IMG/VR virus record: IMGVR_UViG_3300036772_000557
Location: 1 to 64,000 of that record
Length of the DNA: 64,000 nt
Direction: 5' to 3' (one strand)
DNA from: a virus
This document shows, piece by piece, positions 46,501-54,552 of the stretch. Position 1 is the stretch's first letter, and every line of letters begins with the position of its first letter. The position numbers and the translations under genes are program-made. The notes below the pieces were generated by a model. That model saw nothing but the letters and a program-made list of their open reading frames with translations. It had not been told where the DNA came from and did not search any database.

Positions 46501-49500
46501 TCAGGGCTTGCGCTTGCGCGGCGATTTCCGGCGCGACCTGGCCGAGATCCTTAATGACCATCGTCAGCTGATCGACGCCGAGAGTCGCGAGCGTCGTTCC
46601 CGCCTGAAGCGCGGCGATGCCTTTGATCTGTTGGTTCGTCTGATCCGACACGCCGAGCGCTGCGGCGTCCGAGGTGTTTTGGAGAAAGGCCTGGTGCACC
46701 TTGACCAGCGCGGCGACGAAATCGTTGCCGCCGCTTATCGCGGTTTGGAACGCCTCATCGAGAGAGGTCGTGAAATCGGTATTGAGGGTCTTGATGACCG
46801 CCTTCAAGCCGTTCGCGATCGGCGCGGTATCCACGCCGAATTGCGCCGCCTGAGAGGTCAGCTGGCTGAAGGTCGCGTTGATCTGAGTAAGGGCTTGGGC
46901 AAACGGCCCGACGGCATTCACGTTGCCGTTGAGGCTCGCCGTCAGTTGCGCCTCGGTGACGTTCAGCTTGTCGTAGACATCGGCGAACTGGACCGCCGCC
47001 TGAAGCTGCGACGGATCGTTGATGTTTTTGAGGACCTGCCCCAGCGTCCCGCTGACATTCGTCAGGCTTTGGATGATCTGAAGCTCGGTTTGCTGCACCG
47101 CACCAGCGGCGTTCTGATCGTATCGGCCGCCCGCGATGCCTGACCCGGTGACCCTGATTCCGGTCCTGTTGTCGGAGCTGACGACGGCAGTCGAAAGATT
47201 TGTGCCAATCGGCTGACCTTGCGCGTTGGTCAGCTGGCTCAGGGCGCGCACGAAGCTACCGATCTGGTCGGCTACCTGCTGAGATTGCTGAATGTTGGCC
47301 GCGCTGCCGCCCACCGTGTTCGTTTGGACTTGCCCGGTCGGGCCGATAACTGCACCTGCGGATTGGCCAGGGGGGCCGCCGCCAAAAAGGCCGCCTACGC
47401 CGCCACCAAAAAGACCGCCTAAAAGGCCGCCTATCAGCGTCCCCACGCCCGGCACGATCGAGCCGATAAGGGCACCGGCCGCGCCGCCGCCGGCGCTCCC
47501 TATATTCCCACCTACGGCGTTCCCGCCGAGCAGCGAATTGAGGAGCGATCCGGCCCCAAAGCCGGCGCCCGCGCCGGCCAGGACCGATCCGAGCGTGGCG
47601 CTGGTCGATAGGCCGAAGAGGCTGCCCTGCGAGACCGCATTCGCGCTCCCGCCCAATTCGAAGGGAACGGACGGGCCCGCAACACTGGCCGAGAACGGTG
47701 CTCCCGATATTCCTCCGATCGGTCCGGCCGCCGAAGCAAACCCGAGGTTGGGGCCGAGGTTCGAAAAGAAGCTGCCGACGTTGCCGAACAGGCCGCCTCC
47801 TCCTCCACTTCCGCCGCTCAAGAAATCTGGCAGGAAGCCAGGAAGGTTGCTGTTCAGCTTTTCGATCAGCCCGGCCAACGAGCCGATGTTCTGAAGACTG
47901 CCGAGACCGGATGTGGCCGCGGCTGGTGTGGCTGTCGCCGCGGTCGGCGCGGGCTGACCGGCCTGTGCCGCGCCGGCCGCAGAGGGAGCGGCTTGCGGCG
48001 CGATGCTGGCTGCACTCGCGATCGGCGTCTCGGTGCCCGGGATCAGGAACACGGTCGGGCCGGCCGCGCCCGCCTCGGCCGTTGCCGCTGCCGCTGTGGG
48101 TTGCGCCTCGCCGCTCGCTGCCGCGGCCAACGCGGGGACGCTCGCCGAGATCGATGCGGCCGGTTGCTGTGCCCCGGTTGGCACAATGGCGGCGCTAAGC
48201 AGCGCCTGGAACTGTTGATCGGAAAGCCCGGCGGGGCTGGGTGCCGGGGCGGTTCCTCCGCTAGAGGCGGCCGGGGCGGTGGCTCCCTGAAGATTGAGGT
48301 TGTTGCCGCTGCCGCTCTGAAAGACGTAGCCGCCTTGCGTCGCGTTGAAGATGCCAGAGCCGCTCGAAAGGCCGCTGGCGGTGACGGTGATCTGTGAGCC
48401 CGAGATCCCTCCTGCCGACGCAGCCCCCGGATTGAGGCCGCCAAAGGTCCCGATTTGTTGTGCGGCCTGCCCAAAACCGAGGGCGCCCGCGAGCGTGCCG
48501 GTTACGGGCTTGATGAACGCCAGCTGCGCGATTTGCGAGGCAATATCGCCGAGCGTTGCCTTGAGGCCAGCCCTGAACTCGTCCCAATAATGCTTGATGT
48601 GCTCGCCCGCTTCAACCGGCGTGCGGATCAGCGCGTTGCGGATCGAGTTCGCGAGCTCGCCGTCGACAACCCCGGCGACCGAGCGGAACGCCTCGTTGAG
48701 CCTGGCGGTAGCTTCCTGGGCCTGGGTTAGCGCGGCGTTCTGCTGGATGACGGCAGCCGTACTCGCGTAGATCGCGTCGCGCTGGCCTTGCGTCAGTTCC
48801 GTATAGCGCTGCTCGATTTCCTGCCGGGCGCGAAGTAGCTCGACCTGCGTACGGATCGCGTCGCTGCTCTGGCCTTGGATCGACAATTCGAGGGCGAGAA
48901 CCTGAGACTGATCCCGGTTGCCCTGGAGTTGGTGGCCGGCTTCGATCGTCTGCTCTGCCGCGGCGCGGCGCCGTTCTTGCGCTTGCGCCGCCGCGTCGAT
49001 GTCCCGCGCTACCGCTATGTAGGACAGCTTCGTCGACGCCACCGCCCGGTTTAACGCATCTTGGGTTTGAGCGGCGGCGGCGGCCTCGATTCGCGCCTTT
49101 TCCTCGGCGTCTCGGCTCTGTAATGCCGCGGCCGCGAGGCGTTCCTGCGCGGCGATCGCCGGTTCGGATAAAGCAATCCGCTCACGGCCGGTTTCTGTCG
49201 CAGCGACCGCTTGCCGGCTGAGGATATCTTGTTGCGCAGTCGGGATCTCGGCCGGCGATCCGCCCTTGGCGGCAATCTGCCGGCGGGCTTCGATCAGCGC
49301 TTGGTAGCGGTAACCTTCCGCGATGCTCGTCTGGAATGATGCGCCGATCTTGATGTTGTCGGCGACTTCCTGTTCGTTCAGCCGGTGCTGCGTCTCTTGC
49401 GCGGTAGCCAGTTTTTGCCAGAAGCCGAGCATCCCCTCTTGCACGAATCTGTTTTGATCGCCGAGCGGCAATTCCTTCGCTGCCACATCTTGCAGGCGTT

Positions 49501-52201
49501 GCCGCTCCTGCGCCGCCTCGCGCTCGACTCCTGGAAGCTGAGAGAGGATGGCTATCTGGTCTTTGAGTTTCTGGTTCTGTGTCTCAATTGCGGAGTTTTG
49601 CGTCTCGGTCGGCCGGAACGGCGTCGTCGAGGTGCCCAATGCCTGCTCGGCGAAGGCAAGCCGCTGCGGCACTTCCTTCTCGTAATTGCCGGCGCCCTCG
49701 AATTTTTTTGTTAAAATCGAGTTCTGCTCTCCAAGCGTAGAGGCCGAGAAGAACTCTGGCGCCTTGGTTTGGATCTCCTTTTTTGCGAACTGCAGCTGGG
49801 TCCGATAATCCATCGGGTCGAGGCCGTTGAGTTGTGCCCAGGCCTGCATCTGGCCCCATCGCTCGCTGTCCCACTGGAACAGGCCTTGGTGGGGGGTCCC
49901 CAATCCGGCGCCGGTATTGAACCCAGATTCCTGACGGGCTTGTCCAGCGAGCGCCGCCGCCTGGCTGGGAGTAAACCCGAGGGAGCCAGTCGCGTAATTG
50001 AGGAAGTCAGCCTGTTTGACCTCAGCGCCGCCGGTTAGCGGCCGCGGAGGTAGTGTGGCGGCCGCGCCCGGCTCTGGGTTCCCAGAGCCCGGACCATATT
50101 CAGGAAATAACTCTGCGCGCGCGCCAGCCGCGGAATGCGAGAACGGCGCCGAGAGTTTCCCTATTGAATCGGCAAGCCCTTGAATCGATGTGATGAATTC
50201 CTTCACATCGCCAAGCATGAGTTTTATTTGGGAGCTTATGACTCCCGGAACGTCACTGTGCGACAGGTCTAGAATAAAATCTTTCCAAGCGTTCTTAACT
50301 TCTAGGAGCGCCGCGCCGAGCGGGCTTAAATCTTCTGTGAATGCCGGGATAGTTGCCCGCAGCGCGGCATACACCTGGCGGAGGGCTTCTGCCGATTGCG
50401 CATGCTGATCGAGATAATGAATGTTGGCGATCTGAGAGGCGCTGAGGGCGTGCAGCGATTCTGCGAATTTGACAGCTTCGTCGACGCCGCCACCGAAGGC
50501 TTTTATCAGGTTCTCGGCAGCAACTGGCGTGCCCGCCGCGCCTTCGCCGTTATACTCTGCAATATCCCTGGCGAGTCCCGCGAAATCTCCCGTGGATTGA
50601 CCGGGCCGGACGAAGCCGGAGCGAGAAATCTCCGTTATGGTCTTCTTTGCGTCCTCGCCTGAGACGCCGGTGTGCTCTAGCTGCTCGGTGAATTTTTCCA
50701 GCTCGGCCGCACTGGTCAGGCTGCCGTCGCCCATCACCTTGACAGTCGCGCCGAATGATCGAAGATTCGCCTCGACCTGAGTCGCTTTATAAGCGGCGTC
50801 TGCCAGCACGCCGATCACTGCGGCTACGCCCAGCACGGCCGGATTTAAGAGAAGTCCCAGTGCGCCGAAGCGTTGTATTTCAATGGTCGCCGAGCCGATC
50901 AATCGGGTGAGATCGCCCCGAAAAAGCTCGCGAATTATCACGAACCCTTCGCGCACCCGGCCGCCGGCTCCAGCGGCATGTTCGCCAGCACTAGCCAATT
51001 CCTCGGTAGCCGCCGCGCCGGCATGTAAATCGCCAGCGCCACCTCGAATGCCGGTGAACAGGTTCTTCAAGCTAGTCCAATAGGAGTCGGCTCCTTGCCG
51101 GGCTTTGTTCCACGCCTCGACGTCGACTTGGTTGATCGGATTGGTGAGTTCTAGCGGCGCGCGCGCCGCGTTAAAGGCGCCGACATTGATACCCGTCGGG
51201 CCTCTCGCGTGTTGTGCCGCCGCATCTTCGATGGACTGAAGGCTTGCGCGCTGCCCGGCCATCGCCGCGTCATGCGCGGCGGAAGCGACCGCAATAGTCC
51301 CGATGCTCTCGGCGCGCGCCTCGGCCCCGGCTATCGTGCCGAGGCTTTGCCGCTCCTCGTCCGTGACAGCACGGCGCGGCGGAGGAGGGGGTCCCGCTGG
51401 AGGGGAAACCGCCGCGGCGACCTGGGGACCCGCCGTTGCGGCTTGCGCGACAGCATTTCGGGCTTGAGTTGCAGACGCTTCCGTCGCCGCTGCGGCCCGG
51501 CTGTTTGCCGCCGCCAACCCTGCGATCTCGGTCGCCAAAAGCTGTTCCGGGGCTGGCGATGCCGCCGCGATACTCCCCGCCGCTTGCGCTGCCGAAGGTG
51601 TGGCCGCGGCCGCGACCGACTCCGAGGCGTGGAGCTTTGCGATATCGGCGCCGGCCGTCGAATCTGCAGTCTGCGCTTGCCGTACGAACCGGGTGGCCTG
51701 TGTTAGCGGACCGCCGGGGTGGATGCTGCTCAGCGCCGCATCGGTTAGGGGCGCGAGGGCCGCTGCTGTTACCGCGGTGGGCGCGAGCGACCGCTCGAAC
51801 GGCATAGCGGAGATTCCGCCAGGCTCCGGGACTCTCCCAGCCTGGATATTCTGGCGAATCTGAGTAAGCGATCCCAGCGCCGCCTGCGCGTCGAACACGT
51901 TGAACGCGCCCTGTTGCATCCGGCGGATGGTCTGCTCGTGCGCGTCCGCGAGTTCTTTAAGCGCCGCTTGGTATTTGCCGACACCGGCGATTTGCTGATC
52001 GAGAGCCGTGGCGCCTGTCGTCTGGCCGGCCCGGGCCATACGAGCACCAGTTTGGTCGACTGCCTGGCCGAGCCTATCAACAGCCGCGGTGGCCTGCTCT
52101 GATGAGCGCTGAACCCGGCCCGTCGCTGTCTCGAACTCTTGCGCACCACGAACAGCCGGGGCTGCATCCAGAATCAGCTCGACGATCATCTGATCGGCCA
52201 T
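43553..52201 (-). CDS. Tail tape measure protein with lysozyme domain (2882 aa)
   Basis: Longest gene of the window, in the canonical place downstream of tail assembly chaperones. Coiled-coil N-terminus (AAVDRLGQAVDQTGARMARA), hydrophobic segments, a phage tail lysozyme domain around residues 730-860 (TPSQAAALAGQARQESGFNT, HQGLFQWDSERW), a glycine-rich hydrophobic region around 1460-1610, three to four repeats of about 115 residues between about 1850 and 2270 (core LQAGPAIAGLGTDQLQALLA), and two YVGDLTP repeats near 2460-2540. It sets tail length and ejects into the envelope. GGAG upstream of the ATG. Confidence 0.9.
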   Translation of the reverse strand: MADQMIVELILDAAPAVRGAQEFETATGRVQRSSEQATAAVDRLGQAVDQTGARMARAGQTTGATALDQQIAGVGKYQAALKELADAHEQTIRRMQQGAFNVFDAQAALGSLTQIRQNIQAGRVPEPGGISAMPFERSLAPTAVTAAALAPLTDAALSSIHPGGPLTQATRFVRQAQTADSTAGADIAKLHASESVAAAATPSAAQAAGSIAAASPAPEQLLATEIAGLAAANSRAAAATEASATQARNAVAQAATAGPQVAAAVSPPAGPPPPPRRAVTDEERQSLGTIAGAEARAESIGTIAVASAAHDAAMAGQRASLQSIEDAAAQHARGPTGINVGAFNAARAPLELTNPINQVDVEAWNKARQGADSYWTSLKNLFTGIRGGAGDLHAGAAATEELASAGEHAAGAGGRVREGFVIIRELFRGDLTRLIGSATIEIQRFGALGLLLNPAVLGVAAVIGVLADAAYKATQVEANLRSFGATVKVMGDGSLTSAAELEKFTEQLEHTGVSGEDAKKTITEISRSGFVRPGQSTGDFAGLARDIAEYNGEGAAGTPVAAENLIKAFGGGVDEAVKFAESLHALSASQIANIHYLDQHAQSAEALRQVYAALRATIPAFTEDLSPLGAALLEVKNAWKDFILDLSHSDVPGVISSQIKLMLGDVKEFITSIQGLADSIGKLSAPFSHSAAGARAELFPEYGPGSGNPEPGAAATLPPRPLTGGAEVKQADFLNYATGSLGFTPSQAAALAGQARQESGFNTGAGLGTPHQGLFQWDSERWGQMQAWAQLNGLDPMDYRTQLQFAKKEIQTKAPEFFSASTLGEQNSILTKKFEGAGNYEKEVPQRLAFAEQALGTSTTPFRPTETQNSAIETQNQKLKDQIAILSQLPGVEREAAQERQRLQDVAAKELPLGDQNRFVQEGMLGFWQKLATAQETQHRLNEQEVADNIKIGASFQTSIAEGYRYQALIEARRQIAAKGGSPAEIPTAQQDILSRQAVAATETGRERIALSEPAIAAQERLAAAALQSRDAEEKARIEAAAAAQTQDALNRAVASTKLSYIAVARDIDAAAQAQERRRAAAEQTIEAGHQLQGNRDQSQVLALELSIQGQSSDAIRTQVELLRARQEIEQRYTELTQGQRDAIYASTAAVIQQNAALTQAQEATARLNEAFRSVAGVVDGELANSIRNALIRTPVEAGEHIKHYWDEFRAGLKATLGDIASQIAQLAFIKPVTGTLAGALGFGQAAQQIGTFGGLNPGAASAGGISGSQITVTASGLSSGSGIFNATQGGYVFQSGSGNNLNLQGATAPAASSGGTAPAPSPAGLSDQQFQALLSAAIVPTGAQQPAASISASVPALAAAASGEAQPTAAAATAEAGAAGPTVFLIPGTETPIASAASIAPQAAPSAAGAAQAGQPAPTAATATPAAATSGLGSLQNIGSLAGLIEKLNSNLPGFLPDFLSGGSGGGGGLFGNVGSFFSNLGPNLGFASAAGPIGGISGAPFSASVAGPSVPFELGGSANAVSQGSLFGLSTSATLGSVLAGAGAGFGAGSLLNSLLGGNAVGGNIGSAGGGAAGALIGSIVPGVGTLIGGLLGGLFGGGVGGLFGGGPPGQSAGAVIGPTGQVQTNTVGGSAANIQQSQQVADQIGSFVRALSQLTNAQGQPIGTNLSTAVVSSDNRTGIRVTGSGIAGGRYDQNAAGAVQQTELQIIQSLTNVSGTLGQVLKNINDPSQLQAAVQFADVYDKLNVTEAQLTASLNGNVNAVGPFAQALTQINATFSQLTSQAAQFGVDTAPIANGLKAVIKTLNTDFTTSLDEAFQTAISGGNDFVAALVKVHQAFLQNTSDAAALGVSDQTNQQIKGIAALQAGTTLATLGVDQLTMVIKDLGQVAPEIAAQAQALIDSGNALPDILTQAIQALTDPLQLAIEKEKAAGQERIAVAQQTGQDLVKVEELNSANMIQAVLSNLSNPTALNALVYPNNLKAQETLQAAPTLAGLSGQQLTALIGASANVAPDLAALAQQFIITGTELPDTITQALEGIVNPIALAIQQQAAQAQGRNEVQRATGQNASAVAALNTASIVQAIVQQISNPAALQALVAHGSPEGIAALQAGPAIAGLGTDQLQALLAALGTVAPELTTMINALISSGNALPDALSQATEAITEAGVLAVQKAQALAFEQIQAAPAAGQNVAEAQQLGAAEVAQATAQATGTQIPLGPLPDWVGQLEEAVTAPLQLAIQKEQAAGIQRVQIAEATGANLVRVQQENADAIAQIWYQATQQLTSLKNEITGGSLSGLTAANQVTAALEQFNTVLALVQGGNTSFINELSSAGQAAVQASQQAYGNGPQTASVREQVLASISPFLVSASGYPTGQASALANGTAASATATGTTSDLRANTSALQNLTSALTGAAAGSAGGTTGGTGTVGAAAAPAATAGTGSATTSNGTGLATPAGTQLYSISQPSGPSYVGDLTPQNLAWWQNAGATVTPSTGALPTPRAGAALYSITQSSASNPTAPDYVGDLTPADVAWWQNAGATVTPYTAPAAAASSATLATTATSGASSSSSLTTNPVTGQSFTGSGITAVQPNFPLYPSASTLSSALADAVAGAASDADWTVINQAVQAGILSPTSQPGYALVIEQAQQWAAGRAANPSQLLSQALSDALNGTPTLQEWALINQAINSGLLNPTSEPQYATIIQRARAIANAQATSLSQIPNNQTAYNTLIKGLPAFAEGTGSTPPGAILVGEQGPEWYRAANDNSWSQVGVHGPQILDQPGGATIIPFPLTPPEGRAFALGTTDWRSPTYSWAGGQAGGGAPDATSAETIAKLTAIITELQAGRKQLQGGQVQAAQDARAGNTHLAEIRRTVGTTIAAPVPRRAVG

Positions 52202-52225
52202 GCTGATCTCCGGCGACTGCGGGGT

Positions 52226-52582
52226 TTATCGGTTTGGCGTTTGGGATTTCGGGTCCGGTTTGTGCAATTCCGAATAGATCGCCAGCCATTCGCCGTCGAG
52301 CGCCCGGATAACGCCGAATTCCCATGGTGTGAGCCGGTGCCCCGCCAATCCAGCCCAGGCTGCTATTTCGGTCGCGGTCAGGCAGTTCGGGCCCCAGCCG
52401 TTGGAGCCGCGCCCGGCCGATGCCTCGGAAAACCACCGGTATAGATATTCGCTGCCTTCGGGGAACGCGGGCCCATCTAGATCCGTCCGCATCTTCGCAT
52501 AATCGGCCTCATCGTTGGGCCGGGTCAGCCGAGGATCGTCCAGTCGCCTTTCCAGGCGCTCCAGCTCCTTTTCCATTGACAC
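52226..52582 (-). CDS. Tail assembly chaperone, second ORF (118 aa; frameshift product)
   Basis: Contains EIAAWAGLAGHRLTPWEFGV, the usual motif of the downstream chaperone ORF. Its frame is open upstream across the end of the first chaperone gene in the -1 register (from near 52672), and no Shine-Dalgarno precedes the GTG at 52582. The protein is therefore probably made as a -1 frameshift fusion with the 52645-53109 gene, like G/GT of lambda. Confidence 0.65.
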   Translation of the reverse strand: MSMEKELERLERRLDDPRLTRPNDEADYAKMRTDLDGPAFPEGSEYLYRWFSEASAGRGSNGWGPNCLTATEIAAWAGLAGHRLTPWEFGVIRALDGEWLAIYSELHKPDPKSQTPNR

Positions 52583-52644
52583 GCGCAGCGCGAGACCGCG
52601 CTTATCCGGGATATTGAGCTCGAACTGATGCGAGGCAGCTTTGA

Positions 52645-53109
52645 TCAGTTCTCTTTGGAGCTGTGGATAAACCCCACGTCAGCCGCTAGGAATTGTGCGA
52701 CTTGGCGGTATAGCCAAAAATAACTCGGCGAGGCGAGCAGCTTTATGGCGGCCGTGTGCGCGAATTCGAGCGGCGGCTCGTCCTTGACCAGCCGCACCGC
52801 CGGTTCCCAGCCGAGCATACGCTTGGCATAGAACTTGGCATTCTCTTCGCGGTTCTGCTCGGGCGTCTCGTCTTCGGGCTTCCACTTGCGGCCATTGACC
52901 TGGGCCGCCTCCTTCGCCTTTCGGTCCCGGATCGCGCGACGAGCGATCTCGTCGCCGAGCTCGACGCTGATCGGGTGGCCCGGCCCGGCGAAGGTGATTT
53001 TCCAGCCCGTCGGCTCGCCGGTGACCGGATGCTCGACCTCCATCACTGCAGTATCGGCATAGGCCAGCGAGGAAAGATCGAACGCCGCGCCAGCATTAGT
53101 CTCGGACAT
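52645..53109 (-). CDS. Tail assembly chaperone, first ORF (154 aa)
   Basis: MSETNAGAAFDLSSLAYADT, acidic and basic alternating, ending HSSKEN. Position directly before the tape measure and the overlapping second ORF identify it as the G-like chaperone that coats the tape measure during tail assembly. Start at 53109. Confidence 0.65.
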   Translation of the reverse strand: MSETNAGAAFDLSSLAYADTAVMEVEHPVTGEPTGWKITFAGPGHPISVELGDEIARRAIRDRKAKEAAQVNGRKWKPEDETPEQNREENAKFYAKRMLGWEPAVRLVKDEPPLEFAHTAAIKLLASPSYFWLYRQVAQFLAADVGFIHSSKEN

Positions 53110-53158
53110 GGAACCTCGTTTTGTGGTAGACATGCAGAACCTTTGGTAGGAGGCGGCA

Positions 53159-53635
53159 ATGGCTGATCGGGAGTCTGGAGCCTATTGGATAAGGGACACA
53201 GGCGGCGACTGGGTCGTCGCTTATTGGGAAGGTGACCCCAGAGTTGCCGAGTGGTACGGCTTCGGCGACGATCGGCCGATCGACCCTAAATGGATCGCCG
53301 AGATCGGCGATCGTGTCGTTCGCCGCTCAGTAACCGCTGAGGCGACGCTAGCCGGCCGTCTCGTCGATTACGACCTCACGGCACCGACCAAATATCTGCG
53401 CTTCCCAGGCTTCGAGGAATGGCCCGAGCCGCAGCCGATCACCGAGGCGCAGAAGACCGGCGAGCGGTTCCTGGTGTGGAACGATAGCGAGTACCCTGAT
53501 ACTCGCGGTTGGTTCACTGCATTTTACGACGGCAAAATCGATGGTTGGCTTACGGGTGCCTTGGGTGGCTATACAGAATTAGATAGAGTTGCTGCCGTTT
53601 ACCTGCCGCAGCCGACGCCGTACGTGAAACCGTGA
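53159..53635 (+). CDS. Plus-strand hypothetical protein in the tail operon (158 aa)
   Basis: Starts with GGAGG seven bases upstream. Aromatic-rich (WVVAYWEGDPRVAEWYGFGD, FLVWNDSEYPDTRGWFTAF). Opposite strand to all surrounding late genes, as expected for an accessory (moron) gene with its own promoter. No family recognised. Confidence 0.6.
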   Translation: MADRESGAYWIRDTGGDWVVAYWEGDPRVAEWYGFGDDRPIDPKWIAEIGDRVVRRSVTAEATLAGRLVDYDLTAPTKYLRFPGFEEWPEPQPITEAQKTGERFLVWNDSEYPDTRGWFTAFYDGKIDGWLTGALGGYTELDRVAAVYLPQPTPYVKP

Positions 53636-53650
53636 GGGCGGCCGGAGTAA

Positions 53651-54334
53651 TTACTTCAGACGCCCAATCATCCGATGGCTGTGCCGCGCGCGCCGGCTCA
53701 TGAGGCCATTTTCCTCGCGCTTGACGATCTGGGTCCATTGTCCGTCCGGCAGCTGGATCCCGAGATAGCCGCCGTGCAGCAATGTCGGGACATGGCCGGG
53801 CAGCTTACCCATGAAATCGAAGGTCGGGCCGCCCTTGCCGGTGAAATAGCCCGGCAGCACAAAGTCCGTTACCTTGACGCCCATCTTTTCGTAGGCGTAT
53901 TGGTCGGACTCGACGGCATCGCAGACTTCCTGGAGGCAATGCAGCGGCGTGTATGGGATCGGGAAGATGGCATTGACCTGGGGGTCGCCGAGCATTTCGA
54001 GCAGTTCGTGCGTTGCATCGACGGTCCACGCCTCACCGCGCTCGATCGCGTCAGCGGCAAAGACCTTGCCTTGCACGAGGCTGCCGTCATCATCATGATA
54101 TCCACCGGCATCGGGAATGTCGGTATGGTCTAGGATGAACAGCGGCCACATGCCCATTGGAATTGAGGCATCTTTCCCGGCGAACTGCAGCGTTGTACCA
54201 CGGCCCGGCCAATGCGGCAGCCAGTCCTCGGTCACTTGCGCCTGGAATGCGGGGATCACCGACTCGATTTCGTGATCCTGCAGAACAGTGCTACGGTTGA
54301 CGAGCACAATGTCAGCAATATGAATCATGGACAA
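53651..54334 (-). CDS. Zincin-like protein (about 225 aa)
   Basis: DATHELLEMLGDPQVN carries an HExxE motif, followed by QEVCDAVESDQYAYEKMGVK and DFVLPGYFTGKGGPTFDFMG, a pattern shared by a widespread set of zincin-like proteins of phages and bacteria. Whether it cleaves peptide bonds is unknown. Start may be two residues later (MIHIADIVLVNR). Flanked by plus-strand morons. Confidence 0.6.
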   Translation of the reverse strand: MSMIHIADIVLVNRSTVLQDHEIESVIPAFQAQVTEDWLPHWPGRGTTLQFAGKDASIPMGMWPLFILDHTDIPDAGGYHDDDGSLVQGKVFAADAIERGEAWTVDATHELLEMLGDPQVNAIFPIPYTPLHCLQEVCDAVESDQYAYEKMGVKVTDFVLPGYFTGKGGPTFDFMGKLPGHVPTLLHGGYLGIQLPDGQWTQIVKREENGLMSRRARHSHRMIGRLK

Positions 54335-54363
54335 TGCTTTCCTGCAATGAGGAGATACCTGAA

Positions 54364-54552
54364 ATGACCGACTGGCATCCGATTGAGTTGGCGACCGGAG
54401 AGGTAAGGAAAAGCATTGATCGTGCCCAACCCCCGGTCGTAGGGACTCATATCGGGCGATGCTGTACGCTTCCAGATGGGAGATGGTTGATTATTAAGTT
54501 CAACAACCCGAGCGGCGAGCCCGAGGCCTACTTCATTTTACCGCCACCGTGA
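54364..54552 (+). CDS. Plus-strand small protein (62 aa)
   Basis: MTDWHPIELATGEVRKSIDR; GAGGAG nine bases upstream. Beta pattern (GRWLIIKFNNPSGEPEAYFI). Similar short proteins starting MTDWQPI are common in phages; role unknown. Its stop abuts the end of the glycosyltransferase gene. Confidence 0.55.
   Translation: MTDWHPIELATGEVRKSIDRAQPPVVGTHIGRCCTLPDGRWLIIKFNNPSGEPEAYFILPPP

Noticed and set aside
45386-47143. 585-codon plus-strand ORF inside the tape measure
   Set aside because: Antisense shadow of repetitive GC-rich tape measure DNA; Leu/Arg-rich low-complexity product.
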